A DNA stretch of 64,000 bases from NCBI RefSeq assembly GCF_000473205.1, contig NZ_AXBF01000004.1, forward strand, positions 124,001 to 188,000, in the 5' to 3' direction. Shown here in pieces: positions 27,574 to 36,348 of the stretch. A program made the translations under genes and the position numbers. The notes under the pieces are model-generated. The model did not search any database, had not been told where the DNA came from, and saw only the letters and a program-made list of their open reading frames with translations. Origin of the DNA: Pseudophaeobacter arcticus DSM 23566 (GTDB lineage Bacteria; Pseudomonadota; Alphaproteobacteria; Rhodobacterales; Rhodobacteraceae). Position 1 is the stretch's first letter. Every line of letters starts with the position of its first letter.

Positions 27574-28325
27574 GCGTTTTCCTCCTGCGGCTCGGTCTGG
27601 GCTTCAGTCTGGGCCTCAGCCTGAGCACCGGTGCCGAAATAGGCCGCCGTGATTGCCTCGCGCGTGGTGTCGACCGTCGGGCTGTCGAGCAGGATCCGGC
27701 CCTCCAGCATGCAGATGACGCGGTCGGACACCGACATGGCGCGCGACAGGTCCTGTTCGACCAGGATGATGGTCGTACCTGTCTTCAGCAGCCCGTCGAG
27801 CGAGGCGTAGACCTGATCGACCACCAGCGGCGCCAACCCGAGGCTGACCTCATCCAGGATCAGCACGTCGGGGTTGGACATCAGCGCCCGGCCGATCGCC
27901 GTGGCCTGTTGTTCGCCGCCCGACATGGTGCCGGTGGGCGCGTGGCGGCGTTTGACAAGGTTGGGGAAGGTCTCGAACACCCGCTCGACCGTCCAGTCGC
28001 CGGGCCGCCCGACGGTGGCGCCAAGCCTCAGGTTTTCCTCGACGCTCATGTCCAGAAACAGCTTGCGCCCTTCGGGCACCAGCGCCAGCCCTGCCGCCAC
28101 GCGCGCATGGCTGCTGGTCTGGGTCATATCGGTGCCGTTCAGCTGAATGCTGCCGCTGAACACCGGGTTGGCCCCGGCCAGCGCGCGCAGCAGGGTGGTC
28201 TTGCCCGCACCATTGGCGCCGACCAGGGCAAGGATCTCGCCCTTTTCCAGCGCAAAGCTGACGCCGCGCACGGCGCGGAACTGGCCGTAGCGCACGTCAA
28301 GATCGCTGATCTTCAGAAGGCTCAT
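27570..28325 (-). CDS. livF: ABC transporter ATP-binding protein LivF
   Basis: 251 residues. Walker A GANGAGKTTLLRA near residue 37, signature MSGGEQQATAIGRALM near 136, Walker B VLILDEVSLGLAP near 155, and the switch region ILVEQD. LivF-type proteins are shorter than LivG and carry this exact VSLGLAP segment. The C-terminus has an unusual run of five AQTEAQ-like repeats (codons GCT/GCC-CAG-ACN-GAN, about 27585-27625), a low-complexity tail. It overlaps livG by 4 nt. Confidence 0.9.
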   Translation of the reverse strand: MSLLKISDLDVRYGQFRAVRGVSFALEKGEILALVGANGAGKTTLLRALAGANPVFSGSIQLNGTDMTQTSSHARVAAGLALVPEGRKLFLDMSVEENLRLGATVGRPGDWTVERVFETFPNLVKRRHAPTGTMSGGEQQATAIGRALMSNPDVLILDEVSLGLAPLVVDQVYASLDGLLKTGTTIILVEQDLSRAMSVSDRVICMLEGRILLDSPTVDTTREAITAAYFGTGAQAEAQTEAQTEPQEENA

Positions 28326-29053
28326 GCCGGCGCCCCCCCAAGATAGGCCTTGACCACTTCGGGATGGCTCATCACCTCGTCCGGCGTGCCCTCGGCGATA
28401 ATGCGGCCCGCGTCCATGCAGACCAGCCGCTCGGCGATCTGCACCAGGATATGCACGATATGCTCGATCCAGACGATGCCGATGCCACGCCCGCGCAGCT
28501 TGCGGATGGTCTCCACCAGCTCGCTGGCCTCGGCGTCGGTCAGCCCGCCGCCGATCTCGTCCAGCAGCAGAAGGCGCGGCCGCGTTGCCAGCGCCCGGGC
28601 CAGTTCCAGCCGCTTGCGATCCAGCAAGCCGACGCTTTCCGCCGGACGGTTCGCCACCGCCATCATGCCGCAGATCTGAAGCGCGTCCAGCGCCAGGTCA
28701 TAGGCCTCCGACTGGCGGCTGGCGCCCGCATGGGTCGCGGCCACCAGCACGTTCTCAAAGACGGTGATGCCGGAAAAGGGCTTGGGGATCTGATGCGTGC
28801 GCACCAGACCCTGTTTTGCCCGCTCCCGCGCCGGCAGAGCGCCGACCTCCGCACCATTCAGCTGGACCGAGCCGCGCGTTGGCAGCGTCGCCCCCGACAG
28901 CACGCCGAGCAGGGTGGACTTTCCCGCCCCGTTCGGCCCGACGATGCCCACGGCCTCGTTTGAATGCACCGAGAAATCAATGCCATTCAACACCGCAAGC
29001 GATCCAAAGGATTTGTGGATCCCCGTCGCATGAAGCTGGGTCTGCTCTGCCAT
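28322..29053 (-). CDS. livG: ABC transporter ATP-binding protein LivG
   Basis: 243 residues from the ATG at 29053; the frame extends 6 codons further upstream but overlaps the livK end. Walker A GPNGAGKSTLLGVL, an H-loop in WIEHIVHILV, and the LivG-specific LLLDEIGGGLTDAEASEL segment as Walker B are clear. The signature is a divergent VGLLDRKRLELARAL, normal for LivG. It partners LivF. Confidence 0.9.
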   Translation of the reverse strand: MAEQTQLHATGIHKSFGSLAVLNGIDFSVHSNEAVGIVGPNGAGKSTLLGVLSGATLPTRGSVQLNGAEVGALPARERAKQGLVRTHQIPKPFSGITVFENVLVAATHAGASRQSEAYDLALDALQICGMMAVANRPAESVGLLDRKRLELARALATRPRLLLLDEIGGGLTDAEASELVETIRKLRGRGIGIVWIEHIVHILVQIAERLVCMDAGRIIAEGTPDEVMSHPEVVKAYLGGAPA

Positions 29054-29067
29054 CACCGCGCCCCCGA

Positions 29068-30348
29068 TCATTCGTTATACGGGGTCAGCTCGGCGGTGAT
29101 CGGCACGTTCGGGTCGGTCGCGTTGTTGACCAGCACATAGTCCAGATCGAACGGGCCGTCCTTCGCCTTGACCCATTGCGAGCCGAGGATAGGGCCTGAG
29201 GCCACATTCGGCACCGGGCCGGAGGTGAAATCGACCTGGCCGCCGATGGTCTCCACGTTCAGCGTGGCGATGGCGTCGCGCACGGCTTCCTTGGAATGCG
29301 GATCGCTCGCGGCCTTCAGCGCCTCGATACCCGCATCCAGCAGCGACAGGGTCGCCCCCAGCTGCTGGGTCCATTGCTCGCCGCTCGTGGCTTCCCAACC
29401 CGCCGCCAGCTCGTGGCCGCTCTGGCCGGTCACCGGCGAGGTGTAGGGGAAATCACGGTGCCAATAGGCGGCCGAGGCCATGCCTTCGCCCAGCGATCCC
29501 ATCGCCTCCATCTCGGAGGGAAAAAGCCCGGTCTTGGCGGTCTGCATGATCTTGACCTGACGCGCCAGGCCCTGCTGCGCCGCCTGACGCCAGAAGGCGG
29601 CGAAATCCGGCGGGATCGGGAAGGAGTTGATGATCTCGACGCCCTCGGATTTGAACAGCGCGATCTGCGTCGAATAATCGGTGGTGCCGGTCTCATAGGC
29701 GCCGGGATCGACGATGGTATAGCCCGCCGCCTCCAGCTGCGGTGCCAGCACCGCGCGCACCGCATTGCCGTCGGCGTCGTTGGGATACATCACCCCGACC
29801 TTCTTGTTGGTCTCGATCGAGGGCCATGTCGAGGTATAGGTCTTGAAGATCTCGCCCACTCCAAAACCAAAGTGATAGGTCCATTTGAACGGGCTCGGCT
29901 CGCCCGGCTTGGCACCACGGCCAAAATACCAGGCCTCCCAGGGCATCACGGTCGACAGGCATGGCACACCGGCCGCCTCGCAGGCGTCCGAGACCGGGTT
30001 GATCACCTCGGGCGTGGACACCGCCAGCATCAGATCGATCCCCTCGTTGATCAGCTCTTTGGCCAGCTGCGCCGCCCGCGCCGGGTCCGACTGGGTATCC
30101 CGGTCGAGGATCTCAACGGCATAGCTCTTGCCCGCCACCACGATGCCACCCGTCAGCGCCGCCCGCACCTGCTCCAGCACATAGCCGTCCGTCTTGCCAA
30201 ACCCCGCCAGAGGTCCGGTGCGGGGGCTGACGAAGCCAATTCGGATGGTGTCACCGCCCTGCGCCAGCGCTCCACGGGCTGAGAAAGTGAGCGTTCCCGC
30301 AGCCAGAAGGCTGGAGAAATGGCGACGGTTCAATTTCAACTGTGTCAT
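29068..30348 (-). CDS. livK: Branched-chain-amino-acid-type ABC transporter substrate-binding protein (LivK family)
   Basis: 426 residues from the ATG at 30348, which has AGGGA six bases upstream; the ATG at 30354 has no spacer. The N-terminus reads LKLNRRHFSSLLAAGTLTF, a Tat-type signal. The mature start is DTIRIGFVSPRTGPLAGFG, typical of Peripla_BP_6 proteins of HAAT transporters. The nitrilase gene just upstream on the same strand suggests that the ligand is a nitrile or the acid or amide derived from one. The presence of an aryl/coniferyl-type SDR remnant downstream hints at aromatic ligands, but this is inference. Confidence 0.88.
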   Translation of the reverse strand: MTQLKLNRRHFSSLLAAGTLTFSARGALAQGGDTIRIGFVSPRTGPLAGFGKTDGYVLEQVRAALTGGIVVAGKSYAVEILDRDTQSDPARAAQLAKELINEGIDLMLAVSTPEVINPVSDACEAAGVPCLSTVMPWEAWYFGRGAKPGEPSPFKWTYHFGFGVGEIFKTYTSTWPSIETNKKVGVMYPNDADGNAVRAVLAPQLEAAGYTIVDPGAYETGTTDYSTQIALFKSEGVEIINSFPIPPDFAAFWRQAAQQGLARQVKIMQTAKTGLFPSEMEAMGSLGEGMASAAYWHRDFPYTSPVTGQSGHELAAGWEATSGEQWTQQLGATLSLLDAGIEALKAASDPHSKEAVRDAIATLNVETIGGQVDFTSGPVPNVASGPILGSQWVKAKDGPFDLDYVLVNNATDPNVPITAELTPYNE

Positions 30349-30559
30349 GTTCATTCCCTGTTGAATTACCCTTTGCGGGCGTTTGCATTCCCGTTTTCCG
30401 GGTATTGTTGACCTGCGCGCACCTCAGGCGGGGCGTGCGGGGCATCGAATGGATCAGTGTTTTTCTTGATACGCCGAGCAGAAACCGGGCAGCCGCTCCG
30501 CCGCGCTTGGGAGAACAGCGCAACGGAGGGGTCTGACCGCGCCCAGGCGGCGCGCTGGC

Positions 30560-31573
30560 CTAGGTCTCTGTCGCGTCCTCATAGAGGACGGGGATGAAGG
30601 CGCCGGTGCAGTTCTGTTCTTCCATGACAGTGCGTTTCTCGCGGTTGACCACCAGCTTCAGCACGTCAGGCCGCGCGTAATGGCCTGCGGGATCTGCGGC
30701 CCCCTTGGCGATGGCCAGCATGGCGGGGTCGAGATCGGCATAAAGGATGCCTTCCTGATCCTCGGGCAGCGGTTCGCAAAGCGGGCGACCGTCGGGGCCG
30801 AAGATCTGGGCAAATCCGCCGCCGGGTTTGGATGTCTGCGGGTTCAGCAGATGGGCTTTTTCGGCACTGTCGCCGGCAATCCGGTCAAACATCTCCTGGC
30901 TGACGATGGCGCAGGGCGCGAGAACATAGCACGACCCCTCGACCGCATAGACCTGCGAGGCAGCGTTGTTGACCTCGGGTCCCAGCGCATATGCCAGGTC
31001 ACGATAGACGCAAAAGCTGGGCCAGGCGGCGACGTGGATTTCCTCGTGCTGGGCATACATCGACATCTTGACCAGCGGCTGCACATGTTCCCAGCAGTTC
31101 AGCGCACCAAGGCGACCAATATCGCTGTCGACGACCTGAAGGTCGGATCCGTCGCCCTCACCAAACATGGTGCGTTCCACATGGGTCGGCTTCAGCTTGC
31201 GGCGATTGAGCAGAATGGTGCCATCCTCGCCGATGATGACCTGGCTCATGTAGCGGCTGCCGCCGGCGCGCTCGGAATAGCCCATCACCATGGTGATGAC
31301 GTTGTCATGGCAGATTTGCTGAAGCCGCTTCATCTGCGGCGAGGACACCTCCATGCTGTTGGCGTGATATTCCGGCAAAAAGCCCACACCTTCGGCGGGT
31401 GCGCCGGTCCAGATCCACCACGGGTATCCGGGCAGCCAGGTCTCGGGAAAGGCGATGAGCTTGGCCCCGGCCTGGGCGGCTTCGGCAGTAAGGCTCGCGG
31501 CCTTGTCGATGGAGGCATCGAGATCGAGAAAGACGGGAGCGGCCTGAACACAGGCGGCCTTGATCGGTTTCAT
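30560..31573 (-). CDS. Nitrilase (carbon-nitrogen hydrolase superfamily)
   Basis: 337 residues, the usual nitrilase length. The Glu-Lys-Cys triad is visible: Glu in FPETWLPGYPWWIW near residue 44, Lys in RRKLKPTHVERTMFGEGDG near 130, and the nucleophile in LGALNCWEHVQPL near 164. The GYPWW and HVERTMFGEGDGSD segments mark true nitrilases, which convert a nitrile to carboxylate and ammonia, rather than amidases or ureidopropionases. AGGGAAAT precedes the ATG. It is divergent from an AraC regulator and upstream of the Liv-type transporter in the same direction. Confidence 0.92.
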   Translation of the reverse strand: MKPIKAACVQAAPVFLDLDASIDKAASLTAEAAQAGAKLIAFPETWLPGYPWWIWTGAPAEGVGFLPEYHANSMEVSSPQMKRLQQICHDNVITMVMGYSERAGGSRYMSQVIIGEDGTILLNRRKLKPTHVERTMFGEGDGSDLQVVDSDIGRLGALNCWEHVQPLVKMSMYAQHEEIHVAAWPSFCVYRDLAYALGPEVNNAASQVYAVEGSCYVLAPCAIVSQEMFDRIAGDSAEKAHLLNPQTSKPGGGFAQIFGPDGRPLCEPLPEDQEGILYADLDPAMLAIAKGAADPAGHYARPDVLKLVVNREKRTVMEEQNCTGAFIPVLYEDATET

Positions 31574-31606
31574 GGTTGTTTATTTCCCTGTTCGCATTGT
31601 TCGCCG

Positions 31607-31622
31607 CAAACCCTCCGGTTTG
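31607..31622. promoter_or_regulatory. Palindrome in the nitrilase/araC intergenic region
   Basis: CAAACC-CTCC-GGTTTG is an exact inverted repeat 34 bp upstream of the nitrilase start, in the 180-bp gap shared with the divergent regulator. It may be an operator or a leader hairpin. Confidence 0.4.
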
Positions 31623-31752
31623 TTCAAATCGCCTGGTTGCGTGGTGCGGCTGATGGCACATATCTCTGCACGAGCGGCGCATCGCGACTTTGCACGACAC
31701 GACAAATCAGTTGACTTGTGGCGCCAGAGGCCAAAGATTTTACGATATTTCG

Positions 31753-32688
31753 ATGACGGAAAGGGCGACTCGGGAAATGTCGGTGATGTCACGCGACACA
31801 TGGGAGGTCTGGCGCGAACAACTCTGGTCGCGCTTCGTGCGGCTTGAGAGCACGTCCAGCGATGACGGCTTCTTTGGCCATGTCAGCGCGGCCGTCCCGG
31901 ATTCCTGCCGCTTGTCGACCGTGCATTCCACCACACAGGTCACCGAACGCACCGCCGCGCATCTGCGCCGCGATCCGCAGGATTACGTGTTGTTTGCCCT
32001 GCAGATCGAAGGTCACGGGTTTATCGAACAGGACGGCAGACAGGCGCGGCTGGAGACTGGCGATTTTGGCTGCTACATCACCGATCGCCCCTATCGTCTG
32101 GCCTTTGACAGCCCGTTTCGGCAGATCATCCTGCGCCTGCCGCGCGACCGGTTGGCCGAGCGGCTGCCCTGTCTGAGCCAGGTGACCGCCAGACGGTTCG
32201 ACGGCAGGGCCAAGGCCGGTATGCTGGCCACCGGCTTCATTCACCAGATGGTCGAAAACGGCGCCGACCTGACCGATACGATTCTGCGCGACATGGAAAC
32301 CGCGACCGCGCAGATGTTCGCAACCGCGATTCAGCAAAGCATCGAGGGCCCCGGCGACGCGCAGATCCAGCGATTGGACCGGGTCAAACGCAGGCTTAGG
32401 GCGCAGCTGCGGGACCCCGAGCTCGACCTTGGCGACATCGCCACTGCCGAGGCGATGAGCCTGCGCACGTTGCAACGCCTGTTCCAGACCGAGGGCCTGT
32501 CGCCCAGTCAGTGGGTGGCCGAACAACGCCTGACGAGGGTGGCTGGCAACCTGCGCGATCCGGCCCATGCGAAACGCTCGGTCACGGATATTGCGCTGTC
32601 CTGGGGATTTGGCGACCTGTCCCATTTCAGCCGCGCGTTCCGTCAACGCTTTGGCACCAGCGCGCGGGCTTGGCGCAGCGGAAACTAA
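31753..32688 (+). CDS. AraC-family regulator, NitR-like
   Basis: About 311 residues. The N-terminal domain is of the AraC_binding_2 type, with DTWEVWREQLWSRFVRLES and a cupin-like core (RRDPQDYVLFALQIEGHGF). The C-terminal two-helix-turn-helix domain includes LDLGDIATAEAMSLRTLQRL and VTDIALSWGFGDLSHFSRAF. Upstream ATG (31690) and downstream ATG (31777) are also in frame and none has a strong ribosome site. It is divergent from the nitrilase gene, the arrangement of NitR activators, so it probably activates nitrilase and transporter expression in response to a nitrile. Confidence 0.88.
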   Translation: MTERATREMSVMSRDTWEVWREQLWSRFVRLESTSSDDGFFGHVSAAVPDSCRLSTVHSTTQVTERTAAHLRRDPQDYVLFALQIEGHGFIEQDGRQARLETGDFGCYITDRPYRLAFDSPFRQIILRLPRDRLAERLPCLSQVTARRFDGRAKAGMLATGFIHQMVENGADLTDTILRDMETATAQMFATAIQQSIEGPGDAQIQRLDRVKRRLRAQLRDPELDLGDIATAEAMSLRTLQRLFQTEGLSPSQWVAEQRLTRVAGNLRDPAHAKRSVTDIALSWGFGDLSHFSRAFRQRFGTSARAWRSGN

Positions 32689-33257
32689 GCGCAGCTTCGG
32701 CGCGGGGGCCGCAACCGGGTTCTCGACGCGAACGAAGTTGGCTACACCCTGTTCAGCACCCCATGCAGTGCACGTTGACCTACTTGATCAAGACGAACAG
32801 GTTTGCCCGAACCAAGTTGCACGTTTGGCCCGCTCGCCGGGGATCAAGGCCCAGAGCGCCAAAACCTACGTCCACATCGCTCTCATTAACCGCTTCAATG
32901 CATTCGGAGCCACCAAGATCGTACATATCGCCTGGCTCAGTCGTAGATTTCGATATCAGTGACGGTGTTACTTTGCATTTCTACACGCCGGTGGAACGGA
33001 GTTCGACGCTTCAACGGATATGCTGACGGATCAAGCTATCCTGGTTTCATACGTAGATAATCTGCAAGGTATGCCACATGAGATATCCATTGGCCTGACG
33101 TCAAGCGCTACCGGTTCCCCCGCGACATTAAAGGAAGTTCTTGGTGCCTAGGACATCCTATGACCTTTCTGGAGACCCGCGCATAAAGCCCCCTTCCGTG
33201 TCACCAGAATAAAACTTTACATAACATGGATTATTGGCTACTTTCCTGTAGCCGGGT
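32689..33257. other. Non-coding stretch with insertion-sequence debris
   Basis: No convincing gene is present. A short frame around 32770-32850 reads QVARLARSPGIKAQ, faintly like an IS3 OrfB helix, but too short to assign. An IS6-like scrap lies at 33082-33132. The stretch ends at the left end of the IS30 element. Confidence 0.5.
33082..33132 (+). mobile_element. Scrap of an IS6-family transposase N-terminus
   Basis: The frame starting at 33082 reads DIHWPDVKRYRFPRDIK. The RYRFPxxII-type segment is the hallmark start of IS6-family transposases. The similarity ends abruptly after 17 codons. Confidence 0.5.
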
Positions 33258-34366
33258 GGATTCACAAACGAAGTGCAAATTCTTTACTAAAACAGAGAGT
33301 TGCACGGAGGATGAAGAATGGGAACCCACTACTGTCACCTGAAGCTGGACGAACGTCGCAAGCTTGCAAAGTGGCTTGAAGCCAAAATGCCGATTTCAGA
33401 GATCGCGGATCGACTGGGTCGCGACCCGTCCACGATCTACCGAGACATTAAGCGTAATCGGTACACGGACGACGAACTTCCTGAGCTAAACGGGTATCAC
33501 GCGCTCGTCGCTCAGGACAAATATGAGCAGCGCCGCGCGATCCATCGCAAGATGATCATTCACCCTGATTTGAAAGCCGCGATCGAAGACCGCCTGAAGG
33601 CTGGCTGGTCCCCCGAACAGATCGCCGGCCGGATGCGGCTCGAACGGCACCCGATCCGCGTCAGCCACGAGACGATCTATCGCTTTGCCTATTCCAAAGA
33701 CGGTCGCGAGGAACAGTTCTACCGCCATCTCCCTGAGCATCGCCGTCGCCGCCGGCCGCGTGGTTACCGCAGGCACAACAGAACCCACATATTCGACGTT
33801 CAAAGCCTGTCACACAGGCCTGAGCGCGTCTCAGAACGCCTGGAATTCGGCCATTGGGAGTGCGACTTGATGATGTTCCGCAAGGAGCATGGGAAGGTAA
33901 ACGTGACGTCACTGGTCGAGCGCGTCAGCCGCTATGCCGTCGTGATGCGTAATGAAGATCGCCAATCCAAACCGATCATGGAGTCCCTGATCAACGGGTT
34001 GGCTCCCCTGCCCGCCGACGCGCGCCAGTCGATCACCTTTGATCGCGGCACCGAGTTTTCGGCATGGAAGCATCTCAAGGCCGGGATCGGTGCGGATGCC
34101 TGGTTCTGTGACCCGCAAGCGCTCTACCAGAAAGGCACCGTGGAAAACACGAACAACAGGCTGCGGAAGTATCTGCCTTGATCAACGGAGCCGACGGCGC
34201 TGACAAATCGATATTTAAGGTCGATTTGCCACCGCCTCAATTCTACGCCGCGCAAGTGCCTCGGCTACCGGACGCCAGCTGAGATTTTTGAAACCAAGTT
34301 GATGGAAATCCAGAATCGATTGGAATAAGGAGACATATCTGGAACTGCACTGCGGCGTGAGTTCAC
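33258..34366 (+). mobile_element. IS30-family insertion sequence
   Basis: The transposase gene is flanked by imperfect terminal inverted repeats. The left end, GGATTCACAAACGAAGTGCA (33258-33277), is complementary, with mismatches and one gap, to TGCACTGCGGCGTGAGTTCA (34346-34365). The ~1.1-kb length suits IS30. I could not define the exact outer ends or a target duplication. The element sits at the left border of the glycosyltransferase/sulfotransferase island. Confidence 0.6.
33318..34328 (+). pseudogene. IS30-family transposase interrupted by an in-frame TGA
   Basis: Codons 1-287 encode an IS30 transposase: N-terminal helix-turn-helix (ISEIADRLGRDPSTIYRDIKR) and DDE core, with Asp in FGHWECDLMMF, Asp in TFDRGTEFSAWKHL and Glu in KGTVENTNNRLRKYLP. 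A TGA at 34179-34181 follows. The same frame then continues for 48 codons with STEPTALTNRYLRSICHRLN, TPRKCLGYRTPAEIF and a TAA at 34328, the normal family C-terminus. A single C-to-T change of CGA explains it. The truncated product keeps the full catalytic triad, so residual activity cannot be excluded. Confidence 0.85.
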
Positions 34367-34858
34367 ATAAAAATGTGCGGAACTTCAAACTTTGCATTCA
34401 GTTAGAAAACAGAATTTATCTAACGAATAGAAACGATACGGGTGCCAGAGATACGCAACTTAACCTCACAAAACGCTGAAAGATAAAAGACTGGAGGCGC
34501 GTAAAGGGTCCTGTTGGCGACGAGGTGGCGCGTGTTTTGAAGCCTTGACGATCCACGATATGTCGAGAGCCCAGAGCAAACAGTTCCCCGATCCGCGTAA
34601 GCCAAACTGCGATGGATACCAGGGGTCACCTCCCCGCCCCGAGCGCCTGTTTCGGATGCGTCAAATCGCGGGTGACAGCGGTGGCCGGATGTTGATGCCC
34701 AGGTGTAGGAGAGGTGAAATTGAACGTATGTTTTGCACCACCGCCTATCTCCGCTGGTCGCCATCATTCCGATGGACCACAGGTCAACTATACACTAATT
34801 TCGGCTGGGACCACACAAGCCGGGCTGCTGATCAGCCCCTGCACAGAATGAGGAATGC
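34367..34858. other. AT-rich non-coding stretch between IS30 and the glycan island
   Basis: No gene with a recognisable product or ribosome-binding site was found on either strand. Small frames are present but look random. The base composition is lower in G+C than the metabolic operons to the left. It presumably holds the promoter of the gene at 34859. Confidence 0.5.
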
Positions 34859-35425
34859 ATGGAATTTTCTCCGATGCTTTTTAAACGTCCCTTTATGGAA
34901 GGCGAGAAAAAACTCGTGAAGCCATACCAGGAATTTGCCAAGAATTTTCATATTGGGCTATCTGATGGGAAGGCAAAGATTGCTGTGCGGCAGCGCGCAA
35001 AAAAATCTATTTTTGACTCACCACCGGACCATCCACTTCTTCTGGATGTGTTGTTTGAAAATACCGGACATACCGAATGGGTCTCGCTTGAAGGGAAAAT
35101 TGACGCGACCGAGATCCGCGCCAATGCCCGGCTGACAGTCCTGATTTCTGTCATGGGCCCCAATGAGGCACCGCTCATTCTGGATCTGCGGCTGACGTTA
35201 AAAGACGGCAGCCACAAAGACATCCGCCTGGGGGAAGTGATGCCAGGGCAAGGCAGTGAGTTCCGGGCAATGACTGTTTCGCGAACGCTGGAGGAGGCCA
35301 CCGCTGTTCTCGATGCAAAAGAGGTGGTTTCGGCCTATCTTTTGGTGTTTTTCCCCGTTGCCGCGCCTCAGCAGTATTCGTTTTCCATGCTCAATCTGTT
35401 TGTATCCGAAAGCGAGTTAGCGTGA
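34859..35425 (+). CDS. Hypothetical protein in glycan-synthesis island
   Basis: 188 residues, not recognised. The predicted product is rich in beta-strand-like segments (LTVLISVMGPNEAPLILDLR, then AYLLVFFPVAAPQQYSF), without signal peptide or membrane helix, so a soluble beta-sandwich is plausible. Its stop overlaps the glycosyltransferase start by one base (TGATG), which ties it functionally to the island. The C-terminal part of the gene at 36348 has a somewhat similar beta-rich look, so both may carry a related carbohydrate-binding or scaffold fold. This is speculation. Confidence 0.7.
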   Translation: MEFSPMLFKRPFMEGEKKLVKPYQEFAKNFHIGLSDGKAKIAVRQRAKKSIFDSPPDHPLLLDVLFENTGHTEWVSLEGKIDATEIRANARLTVLISVMGPNEAPLILDLRLTLKDGSHKDIRLGEVMPGQGSEFRAMTVSRTLEEATAVLDAKEVVSAYLLVFFPVAAPQQYSFSMLNLFVSESELA

Positions 35426-36348
35426 TGGCTAAGAAAATTTCAGCAGTCGTTTGTGTCTATAATCGTGAAGATACATTGCCCCAATGTCTTGAGGCTCTGG
35501 CCCAGCAGACGATTTCCACAGACCTGTTCGAAGTCATTGTTGTTGACAACAATTCGACTGATGGATCACCGGAAATTGCCGCCAAATATGCGGCAAAATA
35601 CCCGCATATGCGGGTCGTGCGGGAGACCAAGCAGGGGTTGGCGAGCGCCCGGAACTGCGGCATGCGGGAAGCAAAATCTCCCATCGCGGCCTTTACGGAT
35701 GATGACGCGATCCCGGCCAAGGATTGGGCCGAACGCCTGTTGCAGCGCTTTGACGAACTGGGCGAGTCTGCTGCCGTTGTTGGCGGGGAATTGGATCCCG
35801 TTTGGAGCAGCCCAAAACCCGATTGGCTGCAGGGTGACAAGCTTTTGCATTCGCTTTCAGTGTGTCTGGGCTGGTCAACCCATGCCCGCTATTTGATCGG
35901 CTCCGAATGGCTTTGCGAAGCAAATAGCGCCTACCGTATTGCGCCGGTGCAAGAGCGTGGTGGTTTCCCCGAAAACCTTGGCCGGATTGGTACCAATCTG
36001 CTTTCGGGTGAAAACGCGATCAACGCAGTACTGGTCCGGGACGGGTATCGCTTTTTCTTTGACCCCGAGATCCGGGTGCAGCACCAGATCAACAAAGCGC
36101 GTTTAAGCAAGGATTGGTTCCGCCGCCGTTTCTTCTGGCAGGGTGTGACGACCTTTTTGGTCAATCAATACCTGCGCGATCAGGGATGTGTGGTCGAAGC
36201 CTCCGCGATGATCTCTGTGCCAATGAACGAAGCAAGCTGGGATGGCCTCTGCTCGGATGGCAGCGCTGCTGATTTTGATGCGGCCCTCGGGCAATTGTAC
36301 GGGATGGGTTATTTCCTTGCCGCCTCCAACCTCTTGGGGGGGCGATAA
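35425..36348 (+). CDS. Glycosyltransferase family 2
   Basis: 307 residues. The GT-A start ISAVVCVYNREDTLPQCLEAL is followed by FEVIVVDNNSTDGS and the metal-binding TDDDAIPAKDW, the DxD region of GT2 enzymes. A later NLGRIGTNLLSGENAIN acceptor-side segment is also typical. It would transfer a sugar from a nucleotide-sugar to a lipid, glycan or protein acceptor in the cytoplasm. Donor and acceptor are not predictable. It overlaps the next gene as TAATG. Confidence 0.88.
   Translation: MAKKISAVVCVYNREDTLPQCLEALAQQTISTDLFEVIVVDNNSTDGSPEIAAKYAAKYPHMRVVRETKQGLASARNCGMREAKSPIAAFTDDDAIPAKDWAERLLQRFDELGESAAVVGGELDPVWSSPKPDWLQGDKLLHSLSVCLGWSTHARYLIGSEWLCEANSAYRIAPVQERGGFPENLGRIGTNLLSGENAINAVLVRDGYRFFFDPEIRVQHQINKARLSKDWFRRRFFWQGVTTFLVNQYLRDQGCVVEASAMISVPMNEASWDGLCSDGSAADFDAALGQLYGMGYFLAASNLLGGR

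Noticed and set aside
32770..32850. IS3 OrfB fragment
   Set aside because: The resemblance (VARLARSPGIKAQ) is too short and unsupported by flanking sequence.
34179..34181. Selenocysteine codon in the IS30 transposase
   Set aside because: The position normally holds arginine; a CGA to TGA transition is simpler and no selenocysteine element is evident.
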